A stretch of 32,400 nucleotides of DNA from Myxococcales bacterium (GCA_020430865.1 JAGQIY010001357.1:1-32400); one strand, 5' to 3'. Counted from the stretch's first letter, positions 8,323-18,101 are shown. Program-made: numbers and translations. Notes: generated by a model not told the origin, from the letters alone.

Positions 8323-9284
8323 CGCAGGAATCCTCCACGGCGAAACACCTTCAGGATCAGCTCATCGAACTCTACGTTTATATCCGCCGGGAAGTAAGTC
8401 ACCTGCCGAGTGGCGCAGAAGCGCTCGATCTCGTGCTGGTACTCGTTCCACGCGAGCTGCATCCGCTCGAGCAGCTTCGGGGTGACCGTCACCTCGCGCT
8501 CGTCACCGGTCTCGCAGTCGTACAGGCGAATGTCGCCCTTCAGGTCGGGCTTCGCCTCCTGAGGGTCCAGGACGTGTAGAACGAAGGGCTCGAACTTGTT
8601 GTAGCGCAGCACGTTGATGCCCCGCTCGAAGCCTGCGTGGTCGTACAGGTCGCTGATCAGGACCGCCAGTCCGCGTCGCTTGTGCTGAGCGACGAAGGTC
8701 TTCATGCCTTCTCCGAGGTCCGTCACCCCGCTCGGCTCGAGGTCGCGCAGGAAGTTGAAGACACGGAAGATGCGCCCCTTGCCCCGGGTCGTCGGCATGC
8801 GCGCGACCACCGAGTCGCTGATCGCCACCACGGTGACGCGATCCAGGTTCGCCAGGCCGACGTAGGCCAGCGCCGCCGCCAGCTTGCGCGCGTAGTCGAA
8901 CTTGCGGGAGGCGGCCTGCGGCGTCGTCGAGAACCCCATCGACGTGGAGCAGTCGATGATGAAGTAGATGCTGAGGTCTTCCTCTTCTTCGTAGAGTCGC
9001 ACCAGCAGCCGGCCGAAGCGCTGATAGACATTCCAGTCTACCGCGCGGAAATCGTCACCGGCGGTGTAGTCCCGGTGGTCCGCGAACTCGACGCCGCTGC
9101 CCTTCTTCTTGGTGCGACGCTCCGCCTTGAGCCGCCCGGCGAAGACCTTGCGGCTGACGAGCGCCAGCATCTCCAGCTTGCGCTGGAACTCCTCATCGAA
9201 GAGGTCCTCCTTGACGCGCGCGCTGGGCACGAATCGGCGCGAGACCGGCGCCGTCGCCCGCTTGAAGATGTCGAAGATCCCCAT
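8319..9284 (-). CDS. DUF58 domain protein
   Basis: 321 aa from ATG 9284. The diagnostic DUF58 motif is complete: GVEFADHRDYTAGDDFRAVD followed by WNVYQRFGRLLVRLYEEEED (about 64-103). A VWA-like fold follows with IDCSTSMG (D111, S113, S115). DUF58 proteins are standard partners of MoxR AAA+ ATPases and probably act as adaptors or scaffolds at the inner membrane. There is no membrane segment of its own, so a cytoplasmic location is likely. It starts 23 bp after moxR and overlaps the BatA-like gene by 4 bp. Confidence 0.9.
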   Translation of the reverse strand: MGIFDIFKRATAPVSRRFVPSARVKEDLFDEEFQRKLEMLALVSRKVFAGRLKAERRTKKKGSGVEFADHRDYTAGDDFRAVDWNVYQRFGRLLVRLYEEEEDLSIYFIIDCSTSMGFSTTPQAASRKFDYARKLAAALAYVGLANLDRVTVVAISDSVVARMPTTRGKGRIFRVFNFLRDLEPSGVTDLGEGMKTFVAQHKRRGLAVLISDLYDHAGFERGINVLRYNKFEPFVLHVLDPQEAKPDLKGDIRLYDCETGDEREVTVTPKLLERMQLAWNEYQHEIERFCATRQVTYFPADINVEFDELILKVFRRGGFLR

Positions 9285-9307
9285 AGCCGGATGGCCCGAG
9301 TCGTTGG

Positions 9308-10309
<1,002 letters not shown>

Positions 10310-10413
10310 GCCGTTTCGCTCCCCAAGCGCCTTGGCGCTTCATCGTACAACCTGGATCGCCTTGGCAGTCACGCTCGAGTGACGACGAGGCGCGCGTCGT
10401 GGTCGCCACCGAG

Positions 10414-12360
10414 TCAATCCCGTGGCCGAATCAGCTGGAAATAGCGCCGGACGTAGGACTTGTATCCGGGCGGAATATCGTCCCGATTCATCACGTCTTC
10501 AGCGACCGTCTGATAGTCGGTGTACACCTGCTTGTAGCCGCGGCCGACGAAGCCGCGCTGGGCCGCGCCGGAGATGACCTGGCTCGAGGCGGTACCTTGG
10601 CCAGTGTCACTCGCGACCGCCGTCACGTCCTTGGTCGAGCCCTTGATCTCGGACTTGTCACCCTTGAGGTTCGGATCGTGCCCCGTGCCCCAGCCTTCGC
10701 CCTGTCCCTTGCCAGAGCCGCCCTCGGCCATGCCTGAACCTTGACCGGCGCCCTGACCAGCCCCTTGGCCGGCGCCCTGACCAGCCCCTTGGCCTGGGAT
10801 CGGGATGCTCTTGCCGCCTTGCCCCTTGCCGAGGCTGATGCCCCCGGGACCGTCGCCGGGTCGAGAGCCGCCCTGGCCTGGTCGCAGCTTGCCACCCTTG
10901 CCTCCCGGCTGGTTGCCTTGACCGTCCTGGCCTCCCTTGCCGGGTTTGCCGCCGCGAGCCTTCTGGCCAAAGCGGAGCAGTCGCTGCAGCTGCTTCTTGT
11001 CGCCCTTGCCTTGCTGGCGCAGGAGCTCGCGCATCTCCTGGAGGCGCTTTCGCAGCTCCTCCTTCTCCTTGTCGGTCATCTCCTGCTTCGCCATGCGGTT
11101 GATGTCTTCCGCGGCCTCCTCCAGGTCCTTGGCGCTGGCACCCAGCTCGCGCATCAAATCCTGGGCGGCTTGCGCCAGCTCGCGGTCGAGCCGCGACAGC
11201 TGACGACGAGCGCGATCGGTCTTGTCCTTCTCCCGGTTCAGGCGCTCCAGCTCCCGCTCCTTCTTCTTGAGCAGGCTCTTGTCCTGCTTGCTGAGCTTGC
11301 CCTCTTCCTTCTTCTTCTTCAGCAGGCGCTTCTTCTCGTCCTCTGCCGCTTTCCGCGCGGCATCGAGGGCCTTGGCGCGGCTGGCGTTGGCTTCGCTGGC
11401 CTTCTGCATGGCCTTTCGCAGCTTCTCCAGCTCGGCCTTGGTCGGCGGGTTCTTCTTGTTGCGCAGGCGCTCCGCCAGCTTCTTCATCGCCTTCTCGGCG
11501 TCGGACAGCTTCTTCTGCTCCAGCTCCTTGGCGACAGGCTTGGTCAGGTCGCTCTTCTTGAGCTCCTGAGCGATCGCCTTCAGGCCTTCGTCGAGGCCCT
11601 CCTTGTCCGCCTCCGCGCCCTTCATCAGCTCGCGCTCGAGGTGCTCGAGACGGCGGAACACCTCCTGACGATCCAGGCGGCGGTCGGCGATGTCCTCTAC
11701 CAGCTGGTTGAACTTGTTGACCGCTGCCAGGACCTCGGGGTCCTTGTTCTCCTGCTTCATCTGGTCGGCGATGTCGCGGAACAGATCGACGTCGTCGGGG
11801 CTCAGGACCAGCGGGTTGATCTGCGGCGTCTGGTCCTCGATCACGACATACTTCGGCACGTAGAGCAGCCACACTCCGAGCAAGCTCAGCAGCAAGAAGG
11901 CGATGAGCAGCAGCTCGAGCAGGTAGAGATGAATGGGCGCGGCACCGCTGGGCTCGAGATCCTTCGCCGTCAGCACCGCATCGTCGATGGCCGCCTCCAT
12001 GAATGGAGACCGCTGTTCCTTCGGCACCTCGATGAACTCGAGCGCGCTGGACACCCGATCGTGCAGCCCATGGTGTTGGTCCAGTCGGAGCGCCCCCGCG
12101 TAGGCGGGCCGTGGCTGCAGCCACGCGTGGATCGTGCCACCAATCCACACCGTCAACGGCACCAGCCCACCGAGCATGACCTGAAAGACCCGCGCCCCGC
12201 CTGGCTCCCAGACCTTGATCCAGATCAGGGCGCCCAGCGCATACAGCAAGACCGGAGGCAACAGGAGCAGGGTGCGATGCAACGCGTGATCGAAGCGGAT
12301 GCGGAAGCCGGTCCGGTTGGCGGCTCTAGCCAGGCGCTTCAGTTCAGCTTCTCGAGACAA
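10414..12360 (-). CDS. Membrane protein with long coiled coil and Gly-rich tail (DUF4175-like)
   Basis: 648 aa, start TTG 12360 with AAGG about 8 bp upstream; no earlier ATG fits. Helices lie at about 30-50, 58-78 and 145-168. A very long Lys/Glu-rich coiled coil follows (about 190-470), then a low-complexity Gly/Gln/Lys segment (about 470-590) including GAGQ repeats. A conserved C-terminus ends in VYTDYQTVAEDVMNRDDIPP, then YVRRYFQLIRPRD. The short globular tail resembles that of large membrane proteins (DUF4175-type) found beside moxR/DUF58/VWA genes in deltaproteobacteria and planctomycetes. First gene of the operon. Role inferred only: a structural or periplasm-spanning element of the same complex. 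Confidence 0.75.
   Translation of the reverse strand: MSREAELKRLARAANRTGFRIRFDHALHRTLLLLPPVLLYALGALIWIKVWEPGGARVFQVMLGGLVPLTVWIGGTIHAWLQPRPAYAGALRLDQHHGLHDRVSSALEFIEVPKEQRSPFMEAAIDDAVLTAKDLEPSGAAPIHLYLLELLLIAFLLLSLLGVWLLYVPKYVVIEDQTPQINPLVLSPDDVDLFRDIADQMKQENKDPEVLAAVNKFNQLVEDIADRRLDRQEVFRRLEHLERELMKGAEADKEGLDEGLKAIAQELKKSDLTKPVAKELEQKKLSDAEKAMKKLAERLRNKKNPPTKAELEKLRKAMQKASEANASRAKALDAARKAAEDEKKRLLKKKKEEGKLSKQDKSLLKKKERELERLNREKDKTDRARRQLSRLDRELAQAAQDLMRELGASAKDLEEAAEDINRMAKQEMTDKEKEELRKRLQEMRELLRQQGKGDKKQLQRLLRFGQKARGGKPGKGGQDGQGNQPGGKGGKLRPGQGGSRPGDGPGGISLGKGQGGKSIPIPGQGAGQGAGQGAGQGAGQGSGMAEGGSGKGQGEGWGTGHDPNLKGDKSEIKGSTKDVTAVASDTGQGTASSQVISGAAQRGFVGRGYKQVYTDYQTVAEDVMNRDDIPPGYKSYVRRYFQLIRPRD
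10747..10794 (-). repeat. 24-bp tandem repeat encoding GAGQ units
   Basis: Two identical 24-bp units (10747-10770 and 10771-10794) within the coiled-coil gene encode consecutive GAGQGAGQ. The identity extends to synonymous positions, which suggests recent duplication by slippage rather than selected protein repeats. Confidence 0.85.
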
Positions 12361-12713
12361 GGTCGACCTTCGGGTTGATTGCGGTTGGCGCGACGCACGC
12401 AGGGTCTATGCAGTGACGGTCCTAACGCTCGAAAGTTCCGGTAGCTTTCGCTCATGGCGCTCGGCCCGCCAGCTGGCGATCCCCCCTGCCCCACCGGGCA
12501 AGCGTCATCGGGACTCTAGCAGCAGACCCGCCCTGGAGCATTTTCATTTGATATTTCGCTAGGCTGGGGGCGTTTGACCCAGCTCGGGGCGCGGCGGACG
12601 ATTGGAGCTGATTGGACGCCGCAGGCAGGGCGCAGCCTACGCGCCAGAAATGCGAGCCAGCGCGCCCCGGCTACTGCGCAAGTGAGCGGGTGTGCGACGA
12701 CGAGCCCGTCCCC

Positions 12714-12817
12714 GGGTTTGGGGGTGAGGGACCACCGCGCGCCAGGTCGCTGCTCGGCGGGCACATTTTCCCTTGTGGAAAACCCAGGTGACCGAGCGGC
12801 GCGCCTCTCCCCCGACC
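12714..12817. repeat. G-tract/C-tract inverted motif, copy B
   Basis: GGGTTTGGGGGTGAGGG (12714-12730) faces CCTCTCCCCCGACC (12804-12817), an imperfect inverted pair with the same order and polarity as copies A and C. CGCGCC/GGCGCG segments beside the arms could extend the pairing, and hairpin motif copy 2 lies between the arms. About 300 bp upstream of the subtilase start. Confidence 0.5.
12760..12790 (+). repeat. Intergenic hairpin motif, copy 2
   Basis: Stem TTTTCC (12766-12771) with GGAAAA (12777-12782) and loop CTTGT, flanked by CAC/GTG that can also pair. The 31 bases align with 1611-1639 over nearly their whole length, including GGCACAT, GGAA and CCCA-N-GTG. Confidence 0.45.
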
Positions 12818-12829
12818 GAGCATGCTCGG
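12816..12829. promoter_or_regulatory. 14-bp perfect palindrome
   Basis: CCGAGCATGCTCGG is a perfect palindrome sharing its first bases with the end of the C-tract arm. It could be an operator for a dimeric regulator. No regulator can be assigned, and a chance occurrence in GC-rich DNA is possible. Confidence 0.3.
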
Positions 12830-13119
12830 CGCAGGACCGTGAGGGCTGTGGGGCCTCACCGCGAAGCTGCGCGTTCCCATGTTCGAACGTCGGCTCCGGA
12901 GCCCGCGATTCGAGTGCTGCCACGATTGTGCAGCGTGACTGGTGCCTCAACGTGTCTCAGGCATCCCGCGCCAGCCGATCCAGGTCGAAAAAGCCTTTGT
13001 GCGGAGCCCGCGACGATGGGAAACCAGCGCCGCACTTGGCTCGGCGCCATCGTCCACCCGCTTCGAGGATGGATGACGACCCCGCAGCACTCAACGTCCA
13101 GCAGCGTAGAAGAGAACCC

Positions 13120-16100
13120 ATGCGTCGAACCCTGAGAGCAGAGAACCGAGCGGTCGCCCCGCGCTGGCTGTTGATTGGCGGCGTCGCCGCCCTCGCCGCG
13201 GCGACCGCGAACGGCTGTAGCGCCGGGGGACCGGGGCAGGAGACGGCGAGCCACGGCGCGGCCCTGGAGCCGCTCTTGCCAGCTCCCGCGAGCGACCAGG
13301 GCCACAGCGTGTTCCTTCCGGGCTTCTCCGACCCGGACCCCAACCGCATGGTCCAGGTGTACGTCGAACTCGAGACGACGGCTCCCGCTGCATTGCTTCC
13401 TCGAGGCATCGACCTGAGGTCCGAGGACACCAAGGCGCGACGCTACAAAGCGAGCTTCATCAGGCAGGTTGCAAGGGTCCGCGCAGAGCAGGACCGAGTC
13501 GTACCGGGGCTCGACGCCAGAGGCGCTACGGTGGTGGCGCGCATCGAGAAGGTGGGCAACCTGATTCAGGTGCTGGTACCTGCCAGTCAGGTCGCGTCCC
13601 TGAAGCGAGTACCCGGAGTGCGTGGCTTGGCGCCCGTGCCCTACTATGGCAGAAACCTCGCCTCGGCGGTGCCTGCAGTCGGGGCGCCCAAGATCTGGGA
13701 GCGCGTCTCGCCGCTGGATGGCGAAGGGATCGTGATCGGTGTCATGGACTCCGGAATCGACTACACCCACGCCGACTTCGGCGGTCCCGGCACCACGGCG
13801 GCCTACAACGCGAACGACTCGGCGATCGTGGAGCCCAATAGTTTCCCCACGGCAAGAGTCGTGGGCGGCACCGACTTCGCCGGTGATGCCTACGACGGCA
13901 ACGTCGCGCCGAAGCCAGACGCCGACCCGCTGGACTGCGCGCGCCAAGTCGGCGGTCGCATCTCCGGTGGCCATGGTACCCACGTGGCTGGCATCGCCGC
14001 GGGCAACGGCGTGCTCAAGGATGGCAGTCCGTACACGGGTCCCTACGACACGAGCCTCGATCCCAACGCCTTCGAGGTCTACCCTGGCGTCGCGCCCAAG
14101 GCCTCCCTGCACGCCATCCGCATCTTCGGCTGTGACGGCGGAACCACGCTCACGGCGAGCGCCTACGACTACGCCATCGACCCGAACGGAGACGACGACC
14201 CAAGCGACCGCCTGGACGTCCTCAACGCGTCCCTGGGCAGCGACTTCGGTCTCGGTGGCAGCAACGCCAGCCTGATCCAGAACCTGGTGCGTGGTGGCAC
14301 GGTGTTCGTCGCCGCCGCGGGCAACGCGGGCAGCTCCTACTTCATCGCAGGCCAACCGGCTGGAGTCGACGAAGCGCTGAGCGTAGCCGCCACCAGCGAG
14401 TCGGCCTTGCCAGAGCTCACGGTGACCGCTCCCTCGAGCGTCGCCGGCAGCTACGCGGCGGTGTCTGGTGGCATCTCCGCTCCGATCCCCACGGATACGC
14501 CCATCAGCGGGAAGCTGGTGCGCACCCAGCCCGCCAACGGCTGCAGCGACTACAGCAACGCCGCCGCCGTTTCCGGCAACATCGCGCTCATCGATCGCGG
14601 AACGTGCACCTTCGAAGAGAAGCTGACTCGCGCCGCCGCGGCGGGTGCCGTCGCGGCGGTGGTGGTGCAGAACAGTCCTGGAGAGGCGCCCTTCCCCATG
14701 GGAGGCGACAACGCGGTGGGCATCCCCGCGGTGATGATCGGCAACTCCGACGGCGCGTTGCTCAAGGGCGCCGCTCAGGTCCAGGCCGAGCTCCTGGCCG
14801 TCGAGGGCAAGTCTCAGCTCTCGCCCTTCAGTTCCCGGGGACCGGAGTCGACGACCGGTGGCTTCAAGCCCGAGGTCGCGGCGCCGGGCGGGGACATCCG
14901 CAGCGCGGGCGTTGGTAGCGGATACAAGGGAGTGGTGAACTCGGGTACCTCGATGGCTTCACCCATGGCGGCTGGCGCCGCCGCGCTGGTACGCCAGGCA
15001 CATCCCGATTGGATCCCGACGGAAGTGAAATCGGCGCTGATCAACACCGCCGTTCCCACCTTCGTCAACGGTCTGGAGGCCGCGGTCAGCCACGTCGGCG
15101 GGGGACGCATCGAGGTCGACGTGGCGGCGGACACTCAGGTCGTCGCCGCCGCGGAGCCTTCGGCGGGCTCGGGCATCGCCTTCGGTTCGCTGATCACCAG
15201 CACCACGACCACCAGCGCGCGCACCATCCGCATCACCAACAAGGGCTCGACGGGCGTCGACTTCGACGTGACCACGGAGCTCGAGTACCCGGTCGATGGG
15301 GTGAGCGTCAGCAGTGGCCAGTCCAGCGTGAGCATCCCCGCGGGCGAGAGCCTCGACTTGGAGGTCGCGCTCACGTTCGACCCGGCTCAGCTGACGGAGC
15401 TGGTCCCTGACCCCACGACACCCACGACGGTACGGCTCAGCGCCGATGCGGAGTACGGCCGTCACTTCTTGGTCGAGACGGGTGGGCAGGTGACGCTGAC
15501 CTCCAAGACCACTGGTCAACCCGACCTTCACGTTCCGTTCAACGGGGCCGTTCGCCCTGCGGGGGAGCGCGAGTTCAGCCCTGCTGCGTGTGGTGAAGGC
15601 GGCAGCCTGGTCTTGAATCCCAGCGGAGAGAGCGCCGCGAAGAACCCGGTGACCGGCGTGTTCCAGCTGGGGGCCAGCGAGGCACCCGAGACGAATCTGA
15701 GCGACACCGACGATTTGGTCGCGATCGGCGCTGCGACGGACCTCCAGTCCCGCCCCTTCGACGAAGCCTCGGCGTTCATAGCCCTCGCGATCCGCGGCAC
15801 CTGGACCACCCCGGCGCCCAATAGCTACGAGACGTTCTCCGCGGGTTCCCCGGGCAAGTACGTCGTTCGTATCGATACCAACTTCGACAAGAGCTACGAC
15901 TACGAGCTCACCGCACTCGCGTTCAACGACGTTCTGGTCGCCTATCCCAGGTCCAGGTCTGGGCAACAAGGCCAGGGCCGCTTCCTGAACATCGTGCCCG
16001 CGGACGTGATCAACACCAACGCCTACCTGAACGGCGTGATGGTGTTCCCCGTGTTCCTGAGCGACCTCGGACTCACGGCGGAGGAGGCGAAGTTCCAGTA

Positions 16101-16911
16101 CCAGGTCACTTCGGTCACCGCCGGCCTCATCAACCAGGGCGACACCCTGGGCTGGGCGACCTTCGACGCGAACCGCCCCGCGATCGACGCCGGCCCCTAC
16201 GGTCTCGATGGCCGACCGCTGTTCATGGGCGACGGCCCGATCCGCGCCAACGTGGACCGCGACCAGACCGCCCAGGCTCTGCTGATCCACTTCGACAACG
16301 TGGAGGGCAAACGCGCCCAGGTGCTGGACATCCCACCGCCGGGCACCGACGAGAGCAACCTCGCGCTCACCAGCAGCACCCCGGCGCAGGCCGCGGCAGG
16401 CGAAACCGTGCAGAGCCAGCTCACCGTGGCGCACGTCTCCGCTGGCGCTGCGACGACATCGCGGCGGGCCAACCTGAAGCTCGCAGTGGACGGGCTCAGC
16501 CTGCTGGATGCTCGGCCCTCTGCAGGCACCTGCAACGCTGCGGCGCGAACCTGCGATCTTGGAGAGCTCGCACCCGGCGAGAGCGTCACCATCGACTTGA
16601 CGCTGCGCGTCCTGGACGACGCGACCGAAGCCAACGTTTCGGCCCAGATCAGCTCCGACCAGGGCTGCGGCGCCTCGGCCGACGACGACTCCATCAGCGA
16701 TCGGCTGAGCATCGTGGGTAGCCAGGCCGGCGACCCGAAGCAGCTCGGTGTGAGCCCCGGCGGCGGCGGCTGCAGCTGCCGAACCGCACGGAACAGTTCG
16801 TCCCAGGGTGCCGCAGGCTGGCTCGGCCTCGGCCTCGGCCTGGCGTGGTGGCGCCGTCGCCGCCGCGCAGCCAGGACACGCCGCGCAGCCGGGACACACG
16901 GCGCGAGCTGA
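13120..16911 (+). CDS. Subtilisin-like (S8) serine protease lipoprotein with PA domain and MYXO-CTERM
   Basis: I chose ATG 13120 (1263 aa) because it directly precedes a signal peptide (MRRTLRAENR..., hydrophobic 17-29, lipobox-like NGC at Cys33). A propeptide-like region (about 76-175) precedes the catalytic domain. The triad is complete: Asp210 in GVMDSGIDYTHADFG, His285 in GGHGTHVAGIAAGNG, Ser611 in SGTSMASPMAAGAAAL; the oxyanion Asn402 lies in AAAGNAG. A protease-associated (PA) domain (about 455-560) is inserted between Asn and Ser. Beta-rich C-terminal domains follow, then GGGGCSC, a helix and a long Arg cluster (MYXO-CTERM, about 1218-1250). Family knowledge: MYXO-CTERM proteins are sorted and cleaved at the surface. 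Inferred: a secreted or surface protease for prey or protein degradation. Having both an N-terminal lipobox and a C-terminal sorting tail is notable; the lipobox is weak. Confidence 0.92.
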   Translation: MRRTLRAENRAVAPRWLLIGGVAALAAATANGCSAGGPGQETASHGAALEPLLPAPASDQGHSVFLPGFSDPDPNRMVQVYVELETTAPAALLPRGIDLRSEDTKARRYKASFIRQVARVRAEQDRVVPGLDARGATVVARIEKVGNLIQVLVPASQVASLKRVPGVRGLAPVPYYGRNLASAVPAVGAPKIWERVSPLDGEGIVIGVMDSGIDYTHADFGGPGTTAAYNANDSAIVEPNSFPTARVVGGTDFAGDAYDGNVAPKPDADPLDCARQVGGRISGGHGTHVAGIAAGNGVLKDGSPYTGPYDTSLDPNAFEVYPGVAPKASLHAIRIFGCDGGTTLTASAYDYAIDPNGDDDPSDRLDVLNASLGSDFGLGGSNASLIQNLVRGGTVFVAAAGNAGSSYFIAGQPAGVDEALSVAATSESALPELTVTAPSSVAGSYAAVSGGISAPIPTDTPISGKLVRTQPANGCSDYSNAAAVSGNIALIDRGTCTFEEKLTRAAAAGAVAAVVVQNSPGEAPFPMGGDNAVGIPAVMIGNSDGALLKGAAQVQAELLAVEGKSQLSPFSSRGPESTTGGFKPEVAAPGGDIRSAGVGSGYKGVVNSGTSMASPMAAGAAALVRQAHPDWIPTEVKSALINTAVPTFVNGLEAAVSHVGGGRIEVDVAADTQVVAAAEPSAGSGIAFGSLITSTTTTSARTIRITNKGSTGVDFDVTTELEYPVDGVSVSSGQSSVSIPAGESLDLEVALTFDPAQLTELVPDPTTPTTVRLSADAEYGRHFLVETGGQVTLTSKTTGQPDLHVPFNGAVRPAGEREFSPAACGEGGSLVLNPSGESAAKNPVTGVFQLGASEAPETNLSDTDDLVAIGAATDLQSRPFDEASAFIALAIRGTWTTPAPNSYETFSAGSPGKYVVRIDTNFDKSYDYELTALAFNDVLVAYPRSRSGQQGQGRFLNIVPADVINTNAYLNGVMVFPVFLSDLGLTAEEAKFQYQVTSVTAGLINQGDTLGWATFDANRPAIDAGPYGLDGRPLFMGDGPIRANVDRDQTAQALLIHFDNVEGKRAQVLDIPPPGTDESNLALTSSTPAQAAAGETVQSQLTVAHVSAGAATTSRRANLKLAVDGLSLLDARPSAGTCNAAARTCDLGELAPGESVTIDLTLRVLDDATEANVSAQISSDQGCGASADDDSISDRLSIVGSQAGDPKQLGVSPGGGGCSCRTARNSSSQGAAGWLGLGLGLAWWRRRRRAARTRRAAGTHGAS

Positions 16912-16938
16912 GCGCTCGTACACTTGCCCGCAGTCACC

Positions 16939-16968
16939 CCGAAGCGCTGCGTGGCTCCGCCGCTTCGG
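16939..16968 (+). terminator. Hairpin after the subtilase gene
   Basis: Perfect 8-bp stem CCGAAGCG (16939-16946) with CGCTTCGG (16961-16968), with GCG/CGC able to continue pairing after a small bulge. It starts 27 bp after the stop. No T-tract follows. Confidence 0.45.
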
Positions 16969-17037
16969 CCGAGCGCGCGCTCACGCCTCGCCATCCTGCC
17001 ACCAGCGGCTCGCGCAGCTCGCGGTCCACTTGTGGGG

Positions 17038-17066
17038 TTGACCGCTCATCACCCGTAGTCTCGAAT
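17038..17066 (+). promoter_or_regulatory. Candidate sigma-70 type promoter of the receiver-histone-like gene
   Basis: TTGACC (17038-17043; 5 of 6 to consensus), a 17-bp spacer, then TCGAAT (17061-17066; 4 of 6). Start of transcription would fall near 17073, 30 bp before ATG 17104, with AGGCGG just upstream of the ATG. Confidence 0.4.
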
Positions 17067-17103
17067 ACGCGACCACACAGGTCGCGGAACAAAGGCGGAA
17101 CAG

Positions 17104-18057
17104 ATGACGGATTACTCAGACAAGTTGGTCCTGGTCGCGGACGACGAGCCCGGCATGGTGGCGATGGTCGGTGGCTACTTGCGAAGCCAGGGCTTCCAGG
17201 TCATCGAAGCATCCGATGGCGCGCAAGCCTGGGAGCTCGCCCACGAACGACTCCCCGACTTGGTGATCCTCGACGTGATGATGCCTGGGATGAGCGGGTG
17301 GGAGGTGTGTCGAAAGATCAAAGAGGCAGTGAGCCTTCACCACACCGGCGTGATCATGCTCACGGGCATCGGCGAGAACCTGAACGAGATGACGTCGCCG
17401 CTCTACGGTGCTGACGCGTATCTCGACAAGCCCTTCGAGTTCGATGACCTGCAGGCGCGCATCGACGAGACGCTGAACTCTCGCTCGGATTCCCCCGCGG
17501 AACCGGAGGCGGCAGCGGAGCCGAAGAAGCCGAGCAAGAAGCGCGCGAAGAAGACGAGCCCCAACCAGGGCAAGCTGTTCGACGAGGCGGAGGAGATCCC
17601 CGCCGCTGGCAACCCACCGGCCGTCGAAGCGCCAAAGAAGGCAGCGAAGCCCAGCAAGTCGAAGGCGGCCAAGGCGGCGAAGAAGGCCACCAAGACCGCA
17701 AAGAAGGTCGCGAAGAAGGCCACCAAGACCGCAAAGAAGGTCGCGAAGAAGGCCACCAAGACCGCAAAGAAGGTCGCAAAGAAGGCCACCAAGACCGCAA
17801 AGAAGGCGGCAAAGGCGGCCAAGCCCAGCAAGCCCGCGAAGAAGGCGGCCAAGCCCAACAAGCCCGCGAAGAAGGCGGCCAAAAAGGCGGCCAAGCCCGC
17901 GAAGAAGGCGGCAAAGAAGCCAGCCAAGGCGACGAAGAAGGTCGCCGACCAGGCGGCAAAATCCGTGAAGAAAGCCTCGAAGCAGGCGGGCAAGCCGTCC
18001 AAGAAGGCTTCCGGCAAGAAAGCTGCTAAACCAGCCAAGGGCAAAGGCAAGAAGTAG
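17104..18057 (+). CDS. Response-regulator receiver domain fused to a histone H1-like Lys/Ala/Pro tail
   Basis: 317 aa. Residues 1-125 are a canonical receiver: acidic pair D13-D14, phospho-acceptor D57 in VILDVMMPGMSG, switch T87 in IMLTG, and K109 in DAYLDKPFEFDDL. No recognised output domain follows. Instead, residues about 130-317 are almost entirely Lys, Ala, Pro, Thr, Val and Ser in AKKATKTAKKVAKK- and KPAKKAAKP-type repeats, like the C-terminal tails of eukaryotic H1 and bacterial H1-like proteins. A short acidic or neutral patch (GKLFDEAEEIPAAGNPP) lies between two basic stretches. Inferred: a nucleic-acid-binding tail whose activity or location is switched by phosphorylation. No histidine kinase is adjacent, so it may be an orphan. 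The tail could alternatively bind polyanions such as RNA or polyphosphate. Confidence 0.9.
   Translation: MTDYSDKLVLVADDEPGMVAMVGGYLRSQGFQVIEASDGAQAWELAHERLPDLVILDVMMPGMSGWEVCRKIKEAVSLHHTGVIMLTGIGENLNEMTSPLYGADAYLDKPFEFDDLQARIDETLNSRSDSPAEPEAAAEPKKPSKKRAKKTSPNQGKLFDEAEEIPAAGNPPAVEAPKKAAKPSKSKAAKAAKKATKTAKKVAKKATKTAKKVAKKATKTAKKVAKKATKTAKKAAKAAKPSKPAKKAAKPNKPAKKAAKKAAKPAKKAAKKPAKATKKVADQAAKSVKKASKQAGKPSKKASGKKAAKPAKGKGKK
17680..17811 (+). repeat. Four tandem 33-bp units in the basic tail
   Basis: Units at 17680-17712, 17713-17745, 17746-17778 and 17779-17811 each encode KKATKTAKKVA, with the last unit ending KKAA. The first two are identical and the others differ at one or a few bases. Near-identity at synonymous sites indicates recent expansion, so tail length probably varies between strains. 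Confidence 0.92.
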
Positions 18058-18063
18058 GCGGCT

Positions 18064-18097
18064 GCGCTGCCTGCGCGTCATACGGGAAAGGCAGCGC
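18064..18097 (+). promoter_or_regulatory. Intercistronic hairpin covering the downstream RBS
   Basis: Perfect 9-bp stem GCGCTGCCT (18064-18072) with AGGCAGCGC (18089-18097) and a 16-nt loop. It begins 7 bases after the receiver-gene stop and ends 4 bases before ATG 18102. The likely ribosome-binding bases (GGGAAAGG, 18084-18091) straddle the loop and 3' arm. It could act as a terminator, attenuator or translational gate between the two genes. There is no T-tract. Confidence 0.5.
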
Positions 18098-18101
18098 CTC
18101 G

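Larger units (their letters stand above)
12361..13119. other. 759-bp divergent intergenic region
   Basis: It separates the start of the MoxR-VWA operon (minus) from the subtilase gene (plus). An AT-rich patch at 12536-12560 stands out in GC-rich surroundings and is the likeliest promoter zone, though no clear -35/-10 pair could be assigned. It also holds G-tract motif copy B, hairpin motif copy 2 and a 14-bp palindrome. The frame of the subtilase is open back to 12574, but the translation there is Arg/Ser/Ala-rich, lacks any domain and precedes a good signal peptide, so I regard it as non-coding. Confidence 0.6.

Noticed and set aside
12574..13119. N-terminal extension of the subtilase back to 12574.
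   Set aside because: The extension has no domain and non-coding composition, contains the repeat elements, and would bury the lipoprotein signal peptide at 13120.
17680..17811. Tandem 33-bp repeats as a CRISPR-like array.
   Set aside because: The repeats are contiguous without spacers and in frame with a coding sequence.
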